DNA from: Chloroflexi bacterium RBG_16_64_43
GTDB taxonomy: Bacteria; Chloroflexota; Anaerolineae; Anaerolineales; RBG-16-64-43
Assembly (NCBI GenBank): GCA_001796965.1
Contig: MGOA01000012.1
Coordinates: 1-10,337 of the forward strand
Length of the DNA: 10,337 bases
Direction of reading: 5' to 3'
Under the pieces are notes generated by a model, which was not told where the DNA came from, did not search any database, and saw only the letters and a program-made list of their open reading frames with translations. The first letter of the stretch is position 1. Each line of letters begins with the position of its first letter. A program made the translations under genes and the position numbers. Below are positions 1-6,846 of the stretch, piece by piece.

Positions 1-188
1 TTGAGGTTAACGTGATCGACGACGGGCAGGGATTCGACCCCTCGCGTGAGGGGCGGGGCGAAGCCTTGCGCTTCGGCATCAGCACTATGCGGGAGCGGGC
101 CGCATCCATCGGCGCGGAGTTGTCGATCGAATCACTCCCCGGCTCCGGCACGCGCCTCTCCGTCAGGCTCCCGTTGCAGGAGGCATAG
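1..188 (+). CDS. Sensor histidine kinase, C-terminal fragment (partial at 5' end)
   Basis: The reading frame enters the window at base 3 and ends at a TAG at 186-188, giving the last 61 residues of a protein. The visible part is the end of a GHKL ATPase domain: VIDDGQGFD (the G1-type ATP-binding motif), then FGISTMRERA (the G2-type motif), then a C-terminal strand pair ending SGTRLSVRLPLQEA. The FG-I-x-x-MRERA form of the G2 box is typical of NarX/DesK-type kinases (HisKA_3 family), which pair with NarL/FixJ regulators. Exactly such a regulator follows 4 nt later, so the two are almost certainly co-transcribed and cognate. The sensor and phospho-histidine regions lie outside the window, so the signal cannot be judged. 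Kinase identity is secure; the ligand is unknown. Confidence 0.93.
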   Translation, partial: EVNVIDDGQGFDPSREGRGEALRFGISTMRERAASIGAELSIESLPGSGTRLSVRLPLQEA

Positions 189-192
189 GACG

Positions 193-831
193 ATGCGTGT
201 CATCGTGGCGGACGATCATTCTCTTTTTCGCGACGGCGTGGTCAGCTTGCTCGAGGCGGCCGGCTTCGAGGTCGTCGGACAGGTAGGCGATGGGCGCCAG
301 GCGGTTGACCTGGTGCTGAAACTAAAACCCGACCTCATCTTGCTCGACATCACCATGCCGCACATGGGCGGGCTGGAGGCGCTGCACCAAATACGCGAAC
401 GGGCGCCGGCAGTGCAGGTGGTCATGCTGACGGTTTCGGATGATGAGGCGGACTTGCTGGAAGCCATGCGCAGCGGGGCAGGCGGCTACCTGCTCAAGAA
501 CCTCAAAGCCGAGGAGTTCCTCGACTTATTGGGCGGCCTGGCCCGCGGCGAGGCGGCGCTCACGCGGCAGGCCGCCTCGCGCGTGATCCACGGCCTAACC
601 CAGGGAGCCCAGTCGCCGGGACGCGGCGCCCAACTGACAGCACGTGAACTCGAACTGCTTCCGTTGCTCGTTGAAGGACTGCCTAACCGTGCCATTGCCC
701 AGCGACTGTCGGTGAGCGAGAACACAGTCAAGTACCATGTCAAGGCCATCCTGCAGAAGCTCGAGGCAAAGAACCGAACGGAGGCCGCCATGTTCGCCAT
801 CCGGGCTGGCCTTGTCAAACCCCCGCGCTGA
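193..831 (+). CDS. NarL/FixJ-family response regulator
   Basis: This 212-residue protein has the standard two-domain layout. The receiver domain spans about residues 1-120, with the acidic pair D7/D8 (VADDHS), the phospho-acceptor D52 (LLDITMP), the switch T80 (MLT) and the conserved K102 (LLKN). A LuxR-type helix-turn-helix covers about residues 148-210 (LTAREL...NRAIAQRLSVSENTVKYHVKAIL). All phosphorylation residues are present, so it should be a functional DNA-binding regulator controlled by the kinase encoded just upstream. I chose the ATG at 193 because the receiver fold begins at once and an AGGAGG lies at 178-183, nine bases upstream and inside the end of the kinase gene. The reading frame is open further upstream, but that extension is low-complexity shadow sequence. 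Likely targets are the adjacent decaheme cytochrome unit, given the TACCC motifs that follow; that link is inference. Confidence 0.95.
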   Translation: MRVIVADDHSLFRDGVVSLLEAAGFEVVGQVGDGRQAVDLVLKLKPDLILLDITMPHMGGLEALHQIRERAPAVQVVMLTVSDDEADLLEAMRSGAGGYLLKNLKAEEFLDLLGGLARGEAALTRQAASRVIHGLTQGAQSPGRGAQLTARELELLPLLVEGLPNRAIAQRLSVSENTVKYHVKAILQKLEAKNRTEAAMFAIRAGLVKPPR

Positions 832-854
832 ACCACGCATCATGTGTAACCTGA

Positions 855-917
855 CCTACCCCGTCGCGAAGTCCGGCCACCCGAACGGGTAGGCCACCTC
901 GAGAAGGAACTACCCAT
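855..917. promoter_or_regulatory. Cluster of three TACCC-type motifs, possible response-regulator sites
   Basis: Three related motifs lie in the non-coding gap: CCTACCCCGT at 855-864, its near inverted copy ACGGGTAGG at 885-893, and CTACCCAT at 910-917. The third contains TACCCAT (911-917), an exact fit to the known NarL heptamer consensus TACYYMT; the other two fit only partly. They sit about 65-130 bp upstream of the predicted transcription start near 983, a usual position for activator sites. The preceding gene encodes a NarL-type regulator, so autoregulation or control of the downstream cytochrome unit is plausible. Binding is inferred from motif likeness only. Confidence 0.4.
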
Positions 918-918
918 T

Positions 919-939
919 GGGGCGTGCGTTACTGGCCCC
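919..939. repeat. Short inverted repeat GGGGC/GCCCC
   Basis: GGGGC at 919-923 pairs with GCCCC at 935-939 across an 11-nt spacer, between the TACCC motifs and the predicted -35 element. A loose direct repeat overlaps it: TTGGGGCGTGCGTTA at 917-931 and TTGGGCGTTGTTA at 940-952. No T-tract follows, so a terminator is unlikely. An extra operator or a chance structure in GC-rich DNA are both possible. Confidence 0.25.
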
Positions 940-946
940 TTGGGCG

Positions 947-976
947 TTGTTAAACCCTCTCACACTGCGCTAATAT
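947..976 (+). promoter_or_regulatory. Predicted sigma-70-type promoter for the pseudo-receiver/decaheme unit
   Basis: TTGTTA at 947-952 matches the -35 consensus at four of six positions. TAATAT at 971-976 resembles a good -10 box, and the spacer is 18 nt. The stretch is visibly AT-richer than its surroundings. Transcription would begin near 983, about 12 nt before the ATG at 995. No other convincing promoter was seen before the cytochrome gene, so this one may drive both genes. Confidence 0.5.
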
Positions 977-994
977 TCACAAAGTCGACTGGCC

Positions 995-1363
995 ATGCAC
1001 ACGGAGCAGGTGAGTCATTCGCATGTCGTCATTCTGTCGTCGGGATCGCTCTTCTCGGAGGGCGTCGCCAGCCGGTTGCGTGAGCATGTCGGGCGGGTGC
1101 AGGTGACGCTGCTCGATCCGCGTTTGCCCGACTTGTCGACTCGCCTCAGCAGCATTGGTCCAATCGCCGTCATTTTAGATGCGGCGGACCCATGGGTCGT
1201 TGAAAAGTGCCCGTTGAACCGGTTGCTGGGCATCCTCCCGGGAGCGCGGATTATCGAACTGGACTCGCAAGCCCAGCAGGTGCGGGTCGTCACGAGTGAG
1301 CAATACCCGGCCAAGGACGTCAACGACCTGGTGGATGTGATCGACGGTCATCTGCCCGCCTAA
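995..1363 (+). CDS. Stand-alone degenerate receiver-like protein (pseudo-receiver)
   Basis: This 122-residue protein has no obvious family name but aligns by eye with the receiver domain of the regulator encoded just upstream. HVVILSSGSLFSEGVASRL matches RVIVADDHSLFRDGVVSLL, and PIAVILDAADP matches PDLILLDITMP. The Mg-binding acidic pair of a normal receiver is replaced by S15/S16, while the aspartate at the phospho-acceptor position (D62) is kept. The region around K107 (YPAKDVNDLVDVID) resembles the helix after the conserved lysine. No output domain is present. It could be a phosphorylation-independent receiver acting by protein contact, or a decayed regulator that has gained a new role. 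No strong Shine-Dalgarno precedes the ATG. A GTG at 1010 with GGAG close upstream is an alternative start. The cytochrome gene follows in the same direction after about 130 nt. Function unknown. Confidence 0.7.
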   Translation: MHTEQVSHSHVVILSSGSLFSEGVASRLREHVGRVQVTLLDPRLPDLSTRLSSIGPIAVILDAADPWVVEKCPLNRLLGILPGARIIELDSQAQQVRVVTSEQYPAKDVNDLVDVIDGHLPA

Positions 1364-1447
1364 CGGGCAATGGCCTGCCAGCACGGCTCAAGGAGGTGCG
1401 GCCGCAGCGAGCGTTGATACTGACGAAACCATGGCTTGAGCTTTGGT

Positions 1448-1462
1448 TCTGTCTTCGACAGA
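1448..1462 (+). repeat. Small inverted repeat in the leader of the decaheme cytochrome gene
   Basis: TCTGTC (1448-1453) and GACAGA (1457-1462) form a perfect 6-bp stem with a 3-nt loop, about 15 nt before the AGGAGG of the cytochrome gene. In RNA it could form a small hairpin near the ribosome site; in DNA it could be a protein site. No U-tract follows, so it is not a terminator. The rest of the 1364-1485 gap shows no clear promoter. Confidence 0.35.
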
Positions 1463-1491
1463 CGAATTACGTGGTTAGGAGGAGTATGCAT

Positions 1492-3699
1492 ATGAATCGC
1501 AAGTTCCTGTTTGTTGGCCTGTTGTTGGCGGCAGTCTTGCTCGTCGCCTGCGGCAAGGCTACACCGGCACCCACGTCGGAACCGACCGAGGCGCCCGCGC
1601 CCACGGCCATCGTGCCACAGCAAGAAGCGGCCGCCGGCTCGGGCCACGCCGACACGACAGCCGAAGCCTTCCGCCACTGGGATGAGGATGATCCGGCAGA
1701 AGTCCCAGCCTCCTGCGCCAAATGCCACAGCGCCGCCGGCTACATGGACTACCTCGGCGCAGACGGCAGCCTGGCGGGGAAGGTGGACGCGGCCGTGGCT
1801 GCCACTGAGGCGCAGGGCATCACCTGCGTGGCCTGCCACAACTCCACTGCGGTGACTCACACCAGCGTGGTGTTTCCGGGCAAGGACGCCGAAGGGAACC
1901 CGATCGTGATCGAGGATTTGGGCGCCTCTGCGCGCTGCATGGAATGCCACCAGGGACGTGAGGCCAAGGCCAGCGTCGACAAGCAGATCGCCGATTTCGC
2001 GGTGACGGATCTCGACACGGTTGTCGCCCCGATCAAGAACGCCAGCGGCAATGACGTGAATTTCGGCTTCCGCAACATTCACTACTTCGCCGCAGCGGCC
2101 ACGCTGCTGGGCACCGATGCCAAGGGCGGCTACGAATACGACGGCAAGACCTACGACGCGCGCTTCCGCCACGTCGAAGATTATGACAGTTGCGTCGGTT
2201 GCCACGACTCGCATTCCTTGCAGGTCAAAGTGACCGAATGTGCGGCCTGTCATGAAGGCGTGACCAGCGTGGACGACCTCCAGCAGGTGCGCATGGTCAG
2301 CTCGGCCTTCGACTACGACGGCGACGGCAACAAGACCGAAGGCATCTACGACGAAATCACCGGGCTGCAAGACCTGCTCTACGCCCAGATCCAGACCTAC
2401 GCCAAGGCCAAGGCTGGCACCCCGATCGTCTACTCGCCAACGGCCTATCCCTACTGGTTTGCCGATACCAGCGGCGATGGTCAGGTTCAGGAAGACGAGG
2501 CCGTTGCGGCCAATGGGTTCAAGGCTTGGACCGCGCGCCTGCTCAAGGCGGCCTACAACTATCAGCTCTCGGTGAAGGACCCCGGCAAGTTCGCTCATGG
2601 GGGCAAGTACACGATCGAGCTGCTCTTCGACTCGATCGCGGACCTCGGCGGCGATACGAGCAAGCTCGCCCGCGAGGATGCCGGACACTTTGCCGGCAAC
2701 ACCGAGGCCTTCCGCCACTGGGATGTCGAGGGCGAAGTGCCCTACGGCTGCGTGAAGTGCCACACGGGCGGGGGCTTGCCCGAGTTTATCAAGAACGCCG
2801 GCACGGTGGCTATCGACTCTCGCGGGGCCGTCCTTACCACGGGCGTGGGCGCCATGGTCCCGAGCAATGGTCTCATGTGCTCGACCTGCCACGACGACTC
2901 CAACTGGCCGAATCTCTACGCCGTCACCACGGTGCCTTTCCCCTCCGGCGTTTCAATCACCTTCAGCAAGCCGGATGCCGATGGCAAGCTCCAGCCGGTG
3001 GATGCCAACGTGTGCCTGGAATGCCATCAGGGCCGCGAGTCCACCACGAGTGTCAATGCCGCGCTCAAGGGCAAGGACCTCGACACGGTGGACAGCAAGA
3101 TCAGCTTCAAGAACGTGCACTACTTCGCGGCCGGCGCCACCCTCTTCGGCGGCACCGCCAAGGGCGCCTATCTGTACGACGGCAAGGAATACCTTGGCGC
3201 GCAAGCGCACGTCGAGAAGGGCTTCGACTGCACCACGTGCCATAACGTGCATGCGCTCGAAGTCAAGACCGAATCCTGCGTGGGCTGCCATCCGGGCGTC
3301 AAGGATGTGGCCGAAATCCGCATGGGCGGCGCCGACTATGACGGCGACGGCAACTCGAGCGAGGGCATCCGCGGCGAGGTGGAAACCATGACCGAGGCGC
3401 TGTATGCCCAGATCAAGGTCTACTCCACCGCCAAGGGCACCGGCATCCTCTACAATCCTGCTGCCTACCCTTACTTCTATGTCGACAAAGATGGCGACGG
3501 GACTGCGGACAAGGACGACAAGGGTGCCACGATCCGCTACGCCGCCTTCACCCCGCGCCTCATGAAGGCGGCCTACAACCTTCAGTACGCCATGAAGGAC
3601 ACCGGTGCCTGGGCGCACAACGGAAAGTTCGTCATCCAGTTCCTCATCGACTCGATTGAGGACCTGGGAGGCGACGTGAGCACGTACACTCGCCCGTAA
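1492..3699 (+). CDS. Decaheme c-type cytochrome lipoprotein with internal duplication
   Basis: This 735-residue protein begins with a lipoprotein signal: MNRK, a hydrophobic stretch and the lipobox LVAC, with the lipidated Cys at residue 20. A Pro/Thr/Glu/Ala-rich linker follows (about 21-48). Ten CXXCH heme sites are visible, starting at C75, C112, C149, C234, C250, C420, C463, C508, C580 and C596. The protein is a tandem duplication of a pentaheme unit, about 56-402 and 403-735. The halves share EAFRHWD, C-x-ECHQGRE, the HYFAA-x-ATL stretch, YPY, the RL-x-KAAYN stretch and the final DSI-x-DLGGD. Each half has two Asp/Gly-rich loops like EF-hand Ca2+ sites (near 274, 325, 615, 665). It should be tethered outside the membrane and store or conduct electrons, perhaps with the convergent NrfD complex. 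I prefer ATG 1492 because AGGAGG (1477-1482) is then 9 nt away; ATG 1486 is also possible. The exact substrate is unknown. Confidence 0.93.
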   Translation: MNRKFLFVGLLLAAVLLVACGKATPAPTSEPTEAPAPTAIVPQQEAAAGSGHADTTAEAFRHWDEDDPAEVPASCAKCHSAAGYMDYLGADGSLAGKVDAAVAATEAQGITCVACHNSTAVTHTSVVFPGKDAEGNPIVIEDLGASARCMECHQGREAKASVDKQIADFAVTDLDTVVAPIKNASGNDVNFGFRNIHYFAAAATLLGTDAKGGYEYDGKTYDARFRHVEDYDSCVGCHDSHSLQVKVTECAACHEGVTSVDDLQQVRMVSSAFDYDGDGNKTEGIYDEITGLQDLLYAQIQTYAKAKAGTPIVYSPTAYPYWFADTSGDGQVQEDEAVAANGFKAWTARLLKAAYNYQLSVKDPGKFAHGGKYTIELLFDSIADLGGDTSKLAREDAGHFAGNTEAFRHWDVEGEVPYGCVKCHTGGGLPEFIKNAGTVAIDSRGAVLTTGVGAMVPSNGLMCSTCHDDSNWPNLYAVTTVPFPSGVSITFSKPDADGKLQPVDANVCLECHQGRESTTSVNAALKGKDLDTVDSKISFKNVHYFAAGATLFGGTAKGAYLYDGKEYLGAQAHVEKGFDCTTCHNVHALEVKTESCVGCHPGVKDVAEIRMGGADYDGDGNSSEGIRGEVETMTEALYAQIKVYSTAKGTGILYNPAAYPYFYVDKDGDGTADKDDKGATIRYAAFTPRLMKAAYNLQYAMKDTGAWAHNGKFVIQFLIDSIEDLGGDVSTYTRP

Positions 3700-3723
3700 T
3701 CCGCACCAAGTCCGAGGGCAATA

Positions 3724-3757
3724 CACTGGGCCTCCCGCAAGGGAGGCCCAGTGCTTT
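3724..3757 (+). terminator. Strong hairpin terminator between convergent genes, probably bidirectional
   Basis: CACTGGGCCTCCC (3724-3736) and GGGAGGCCCAGTG (3741-3753) make a perfect 13-bp stem with a GCAA tetraloop. A short T-rich run (CTTTCTC) follows on the plus strand. It lies 25 nt after the decaheme gene stop and about 100 nt beyond the stop of the convergent operon, so it may end transcripts from both sides. The T-run is weak, especially on the minus side. Positions 3760-3853 hold nothing else recognisable. Confidence 0.85.
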
Positions 3758-3853
3758 CTCGGTCGAGACGAGATGGGAGATGCAAGAGGCGATGACGTGG
3801 GGCTGCGCCTCGCCGTGGGCGCGGCATGGGAGGTTCCTGGAGCTGCGTCGTCT

Positions 3854-5128
3854 TCAGTCGCTAGCCGGCAGCGCCACCGCCGGCGCGACGACATGGATAT
3901 CAGTCTCGCGCGTGCGGTGATCCACGACGTTTAGGTAGCGCACGCCCAACGTGATGGCCAACGCGCCGTAGGCGAGCACTCCTGCGCTGGAGAGGATCTC
4001 GACCGGCGAGGGAACGTAGGTGGTGTAACGCGTGATGATCTCGCTGGGTAGGTATGTGACGACCGTAAGTTGTCCGGCCAGGTTGGTATCCCAGCGGTAG
4101 GCGACGACACCCACCACGACCAACGCCAGCGCAACCATGCGCAGCGCTTGCCGGGCGCGAAGCTTCGGGCGGAGGAGGATGATGATTGGGACGAGCGCGC
4201 CCAGGACGATCTCGAGCACCCAGAAGTTGAACGCCAGCGGTCCGCGCGTGAGGAGTTGCAGGCCTTCTGTGCGGCCGGGCGTGTAGGTGTAGGTCATGGC
4301 GAACGCATCCCAGAAGCGGAAGTAGAGGTAGACAACTAGCACCCAGCCGATGAAGGAACCTACTCTCTCAAGCAGGCGGTCATCAACATGCACCTTCCTC
4401 GAAACGCGTGCGGCGATCATGGATATCAACACCGTCAGCGAGGGGCCGGCAGCGATCGCCGAAGCAATAAAGAGCACCGACATGTCGGGGCGGTACCAGA
4501 TGGGTCGGGCCTTGAGCACGCCGTAGGCGGCTCCCAACGACGACTGGTGCAAGAGCGATAGAAACAGCCCCACAATGGCCAGCACGGGCGCCCACTGATG
4601 GACGGTCTGCAGCTGGCCGGCCAACTTGGGCCAACGGTTGCGAAACCACGCCGCACCACCGAGGATCGGAGCCGCCTCGAGGATCAGCACAGCGAAATAC
4701 AGCAGAATGCACATCGTGACTTCCCACATCACCGAGTGCGTGTTCCAGAAGATGATCGAGTGCCAGAACCGATCCGGCCGACCGATGTCCATAATCAGCG
4801 CGAGTAGCGCCATCGAGTAGCCGATCAGCCCGACGAAGGTCGCGGTGCGCGCCACCGGCTGCAACTGCTTGAGACCGAGCAGGTAGACTGCGGCGCACAG
4901 CAGGAAGGCCCCGGCGCTCAGCGCGATTGAGGATAGATCCATCGTGATCCACAAGCCCCACGGCACCAGATCGTTGAGGTTCGTGATCGACAGGCCCTTG
5001 ATGAAGACCATCAGGCCGGCCGCCACGCCGACGAGCAGGATCACGCCCAGGATGCCCACCCACACGGCGAACGGGCTGATGCGAAACGAGCCGAGCACAC
5101 CGCGAAACCGCGCACCGATGCTCGCCAT
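3854..5128 (-). CDS. NrfD/HybB-type membrane quinone-interacting subunit
   Basis: This 424-residue integral membrane protein has about ten hydrophobic segments, roughly 20-45, 58-86, 96-114, 130-155, 178-198, 215-240, 255-275, 298-319, 330-345 and 378-398. Family marks are DLVPWGLWITMD (53-64), GRPDRFWHSI (116-125), WEVT (135-138) and HQSSLGA near 194-200 followed by PIWYRPDM. The HQSSLG stretch recalls HybB, the quinone-reactive subunit of hydrogenase-2, so it sits nearer HybB within the NrfD superfamily. Such proteins exchange electrons between (mena)quinol and an external ferredoxin-like partner, here the gene just upstream. The stop of that gene (5131-5133) is 2 nt from this ATG, and a GGAGG inside its end (5136-5140) serves as ribosome site, so the two are translationally linked. 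It is the last gene of the operon. The family is certain; the direction of electron flow is not visible. Confidence 0.93.
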   Translation of the reverse strand: MASIGARFRGVLGSFRISPFAVWVGILGVILLVGVAAGLMVFIKGLSITNLNDLVPWGLWITMDLSSIALSAGAFLLCAAVYLLGLKQLQPVARTATFVGLIGYSMALLALIMDIGRPDRFWHSIIFWNTHSVMWEVTMCILLYFAVLILEAAPILGGAAWFRNRWPKLAGQLQTVHQWAPVLAIVGLFLSLLHQSSLGAAYGVLKARPIWYRPDMSVLFIASAIAAGPSLTVLISMIAARVSRKVHVDDRLLERVGSFIGWVLVVYLYFRFWDAFAMTYTYTPGRTEGLQLLTRGPLAFNFWVLEIVLGALVPIIILLRPKLRARQALRMVALALVVVGVVAYRWDTNLAGQLTVVTYLPSEIITRYTTYVPSPVEILSSAGVLAYGALAITLGVRYLNVVDHRTRETDIHVVAPAVALPASD

Positions 5129-5130
5129 GG

Positions 5131-5895
5131 TTAGGCCTCCTTCCGCGCAGGCAGGTAATACACCCGCGGTCCGGTGCCCAAGTCTTCGCGCAGGCGGTAG
5201 TGCGGCGATCCCGCCAGCGCCTGGCTGACATTGGAGTCCGGGTCGTTCAGGTTCCCGAAGAGGCGCGCGCCGACCGGGCACGCCACGACGCAGGCCGGAG
5301 TGGCTTCGGGGTCGATGCCGGGGTGCAGCCCAAGGCCCAGGCCGCGGTCGATACGCTGATAACAGAACGAGCACTTCTCCGGCACCCCGCGCGGGCGACG
5401 TGCCACTTCGGGCTGCCCCCACTCCGGCACGGCCGGGTTGGGGCCGGTGAATGCCTCCCAGTTGAATGCACGCGCGCCGTAGGGGCAGGCCACCTCGCAA
5501 TACCGGCAGCCGATGCACTTGTCGTAGTCCATCATGATGATCCCGTCGGGGCGGTGATATGTGGCTCCCACCGGGCAGACTTCGGCGCACGGCGGCTTTT
5601 CGCAGTGCATGCACGGGCGAGGCAGGTACACGGTCTTGCCGTCCACCTCGCCCGCGACAATGACCCGGTTCCACGAAATCTCGGGGTTGACGTCGTTGTG
5701 CGCGCGACAGGCCAACGTGCACTGACCGCAGCCGGTGCACAACCTCTGGTCGATCACCATGCCCCACGAATTCGGGCTGCTGCCTTCGGGCTCCGAGGCG
5801 CGGGCCGCACGGACCACCTTGAGCCCTGCAATTGCCAAAGCCCCCGTCGCGGCGGCCTTGAGAAAGCCTCGTCGTCCTATCGTATCTTCTGACAT
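5131..5895 (-). CDS. Tat-exported four-cluster [4Fe-4S] ferredoxin-like subunit (NrfC/HybA/DsrO type)
   Basis: This 254-residue protein starts with a twin-arginine signal, GRRGFLKAAATGALAIAGL (about 7-25), so it is folded with its clusters before export. Sixteen cysteines form the four-cluster pattern of DMSO-reductase-type electron-transfer subunits: C53/56/59/63, C95/98/103/107, C127/130/133/137 and C175/178/202/206. None is missing. It should carry electrons between the NrfD-type quinone subunit (next gene) and the octaheme cytochrome (preceding gene). No molybdopterin catalytic subunit is present, so it resembles the NrfC-NrfD or DsrO-DsrP arrangement more than a DMSO reductase. I chose ATG 5895 because GAGGG lies about 7 nt upstream and it puts the RR motif near the N-terminus. 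An ATG at 5913 or GTG at 5916 would add six or seven residues and overlap the preceding gene. Confidence 0.93.
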   Translation of the reverse strand: MSEDTIGRRGFLKAAATGALAIAGLKVVRAARASEPEGSSPNSWGMVIDQRLCTGCGQCTLACRAHNDVNPEISWNRVIVAGEVDGKTVYLPRPCMHCEKPPCAEVCPVGATYHRPDGIIMMDYDKCIGCRYCEVACPYGARAFNWEAFTGPNPAVPEWGQPEVARRPRGVPEKCSFCYQRIDRGLGLGLHPGIDPEATPACVVACPVGARLFGNLNDPDSNVSQALAGSPHYRLREDLGTGPRVYYLPARKEA

Positions 5896-5905
5896 GCGGA
5901 TACCC

Positions 5906-6814
5906 TCACTCATCACGATTCTTGTTCAACCGGCGGTACCATCGCTCCAGCCAGGGAGCCAAAACCATCCCGCTTGCCATGCCGATCAGCGCCGAGAGCA
6001 AAGCGAATCCGAGCGGGCCGACAGGCGAAGGCGCGGCAGTCACTTGCAGCTTTTCGACCGAGGCCATCGGGTCGAGCGTGGCCGGGGTGGGGTTCACATT
6101 GTGGATGCTGCCCGGGTCGTGCATTTCGGTGGAGTGGCAAGAGTTGCACGTGTTCAAGCTGACCCGAAAACTGTGATCGCGCTCCGAGTGCGCCTGGCCT
6201 TTGGCGCCCTCTTCAGGTGCGAGGTGGCAGTCGGCGCAGGTCAAGCCTTGCCGGCTGTGCGCCGAATGCGCAAAGCGCGTCCCCAGATCGCGATGGCAGG
6301 TGCTGCACAGATCCGAGGGATCCGCCGATCTGAGCTGAGTCCCGTGCGGGTCGTGGCAATTGATGCAGTCCAGGCCCGCCTGGCGATGCTTGCTGGCTTG
6401 CCACTCAAACAGCCCTTCGGTGTGGCAGGTGCCGCAGGCCTCCGAGGTGTGGTCGATGGGCGCGGGTTCCTGCGGGTGATTGGCGGGCACCGGGGCATGG
6501 CACGCCTCGCAGGTGACTCCATCCGCCTGCCAAGTGTCGGTCGCGGGATCGTAACCCGTCGTATGGCAGGTGAGGCATTGATGCGGTGAGCCCAGATCCA
6601 CCCACATCTCGCGAAACGCGGGATCGGCAATGGCCAGACCGTGCGAGCTCTTGGCCCAGGACTCGGCGAACTCGGAATGACACGTCTGGCAATTCGATGC
6701 TGTCTGGGGCGCCACGGACTGCGGCACAGACGGCGCAGCCCACACGATCGTCAGCGTGGCCATCGGCAGGGCCAGGGCCATCCCGAAACCAAACCGAATC
6801 AACCATCTCATCAT
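5906..6814 (-). CDS. Octaheme c-type cytochrome with C-terminal membrane anchor
   Basis: This 302-residue protein has an N-terminal export signal (about 1-27, ending near VWAAP), eight CXXCH heme sites and one transmembrane segment near the C-terminus (about 266-288) followed by a basic tail (RWYRRLNKNR). The heme sites start at C42, C80, C102, C127, C150, C170, C193 and C223. Extra histidines (SSHG, ANHP, DHTS, SKH, AHSAHS, ERDH, SIHN) could act as distal ligands. The early pattern of an SHG stretch, CLTCHTTGYDP and CEACHAP resembles the cytochrome c554/c3-like multiheme family. Eight hemes do not make it an octaheme nitrite or hydroxylamine enzyme: it is too short and shows no lysine-ligated CXXCK site. 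It probably links the FeS-NrfD pair to an external partner. ATG 6814 is preceded by GAGGAGAG at a proper distance; the open frame continues upstream, but without signal-peptide features. Confidence 0.92.
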   Translation of the reverse strand: MMRWLIRFGFGMALALPMATLTIVWAAPSVPQSVAPQTASNCQTCHSEFAESWAKSSHGLAIADPAFREMWVDLGSPHQCLTCHTTGYDPATDTWQADGVTCEACHAPVPANHPQEPAPIDHTSEACGTCHTEGLFEWQASKHRQAGLDCINCHDPHGTQLRSADPSDLCSTCHRDLGTRFAHSAHSRQGLTCADCHLAPEEGAKGQAHSERDHSFRVSLNTCNSCHSTEMHDPGSIHNVNPTPATLDPMASVEKLQVTAAPSPVGPLGFALLSALIGMASGMVLAPWLERWYRRLNKNRDE

Positions 6815-6846
6815 CTGCGCACTCTCCTCGATCCTAGAATGCCGAG

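Noticed and set aside
1360..2892. A 510-codon open frame on the minus strand opposite the decaheme cytochrome gene
   Set aside because: It is a shadow of a GC-rich coding strand. Its translation is Val/Ala/Gly/His-rich with no domain, while the plus strand carries ten CXXCH motifs, a signal peptide and a good ribosome site.
2953..3894. A 313-codon minus-strand frame across the second half of the cytochrome and the terminator
   Set aside because: Same shadow effect; it runs through the 13-bp terminator hairpin and has low-complexity translation without motifs.
5131..5895. Subunit of a molybdopterin oxidoreductase (DMSO, polysulfide or formate type)
   Set aside because: The cluster pattern fits, but no molybdopterin catalytic gene is in the operon, and the partner NrfD gene and octaheme cytochrome point to an NrfCD- or HybAB-like electron-transfer unit.
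5735..6589. Plus-strand frame opposite the FeS and octaheme genes
   Set aside because: It is antisense to two genes with unmistakable cluster and heme motifs, and its Arg/Ala/Gly-rich translation shows no domain.
5906..6814. Octaheme nitrite reductase, hydroxylamine oxidoreductase or tetrathionate reductase
   Set aside because: Eight hemes are present, but the 302-residue protein is much shorter than these enzymes. All eight sites are CXXCH with no CXXCK, and it ends in a membrane anchor, so an electron-transfer role is more likely.
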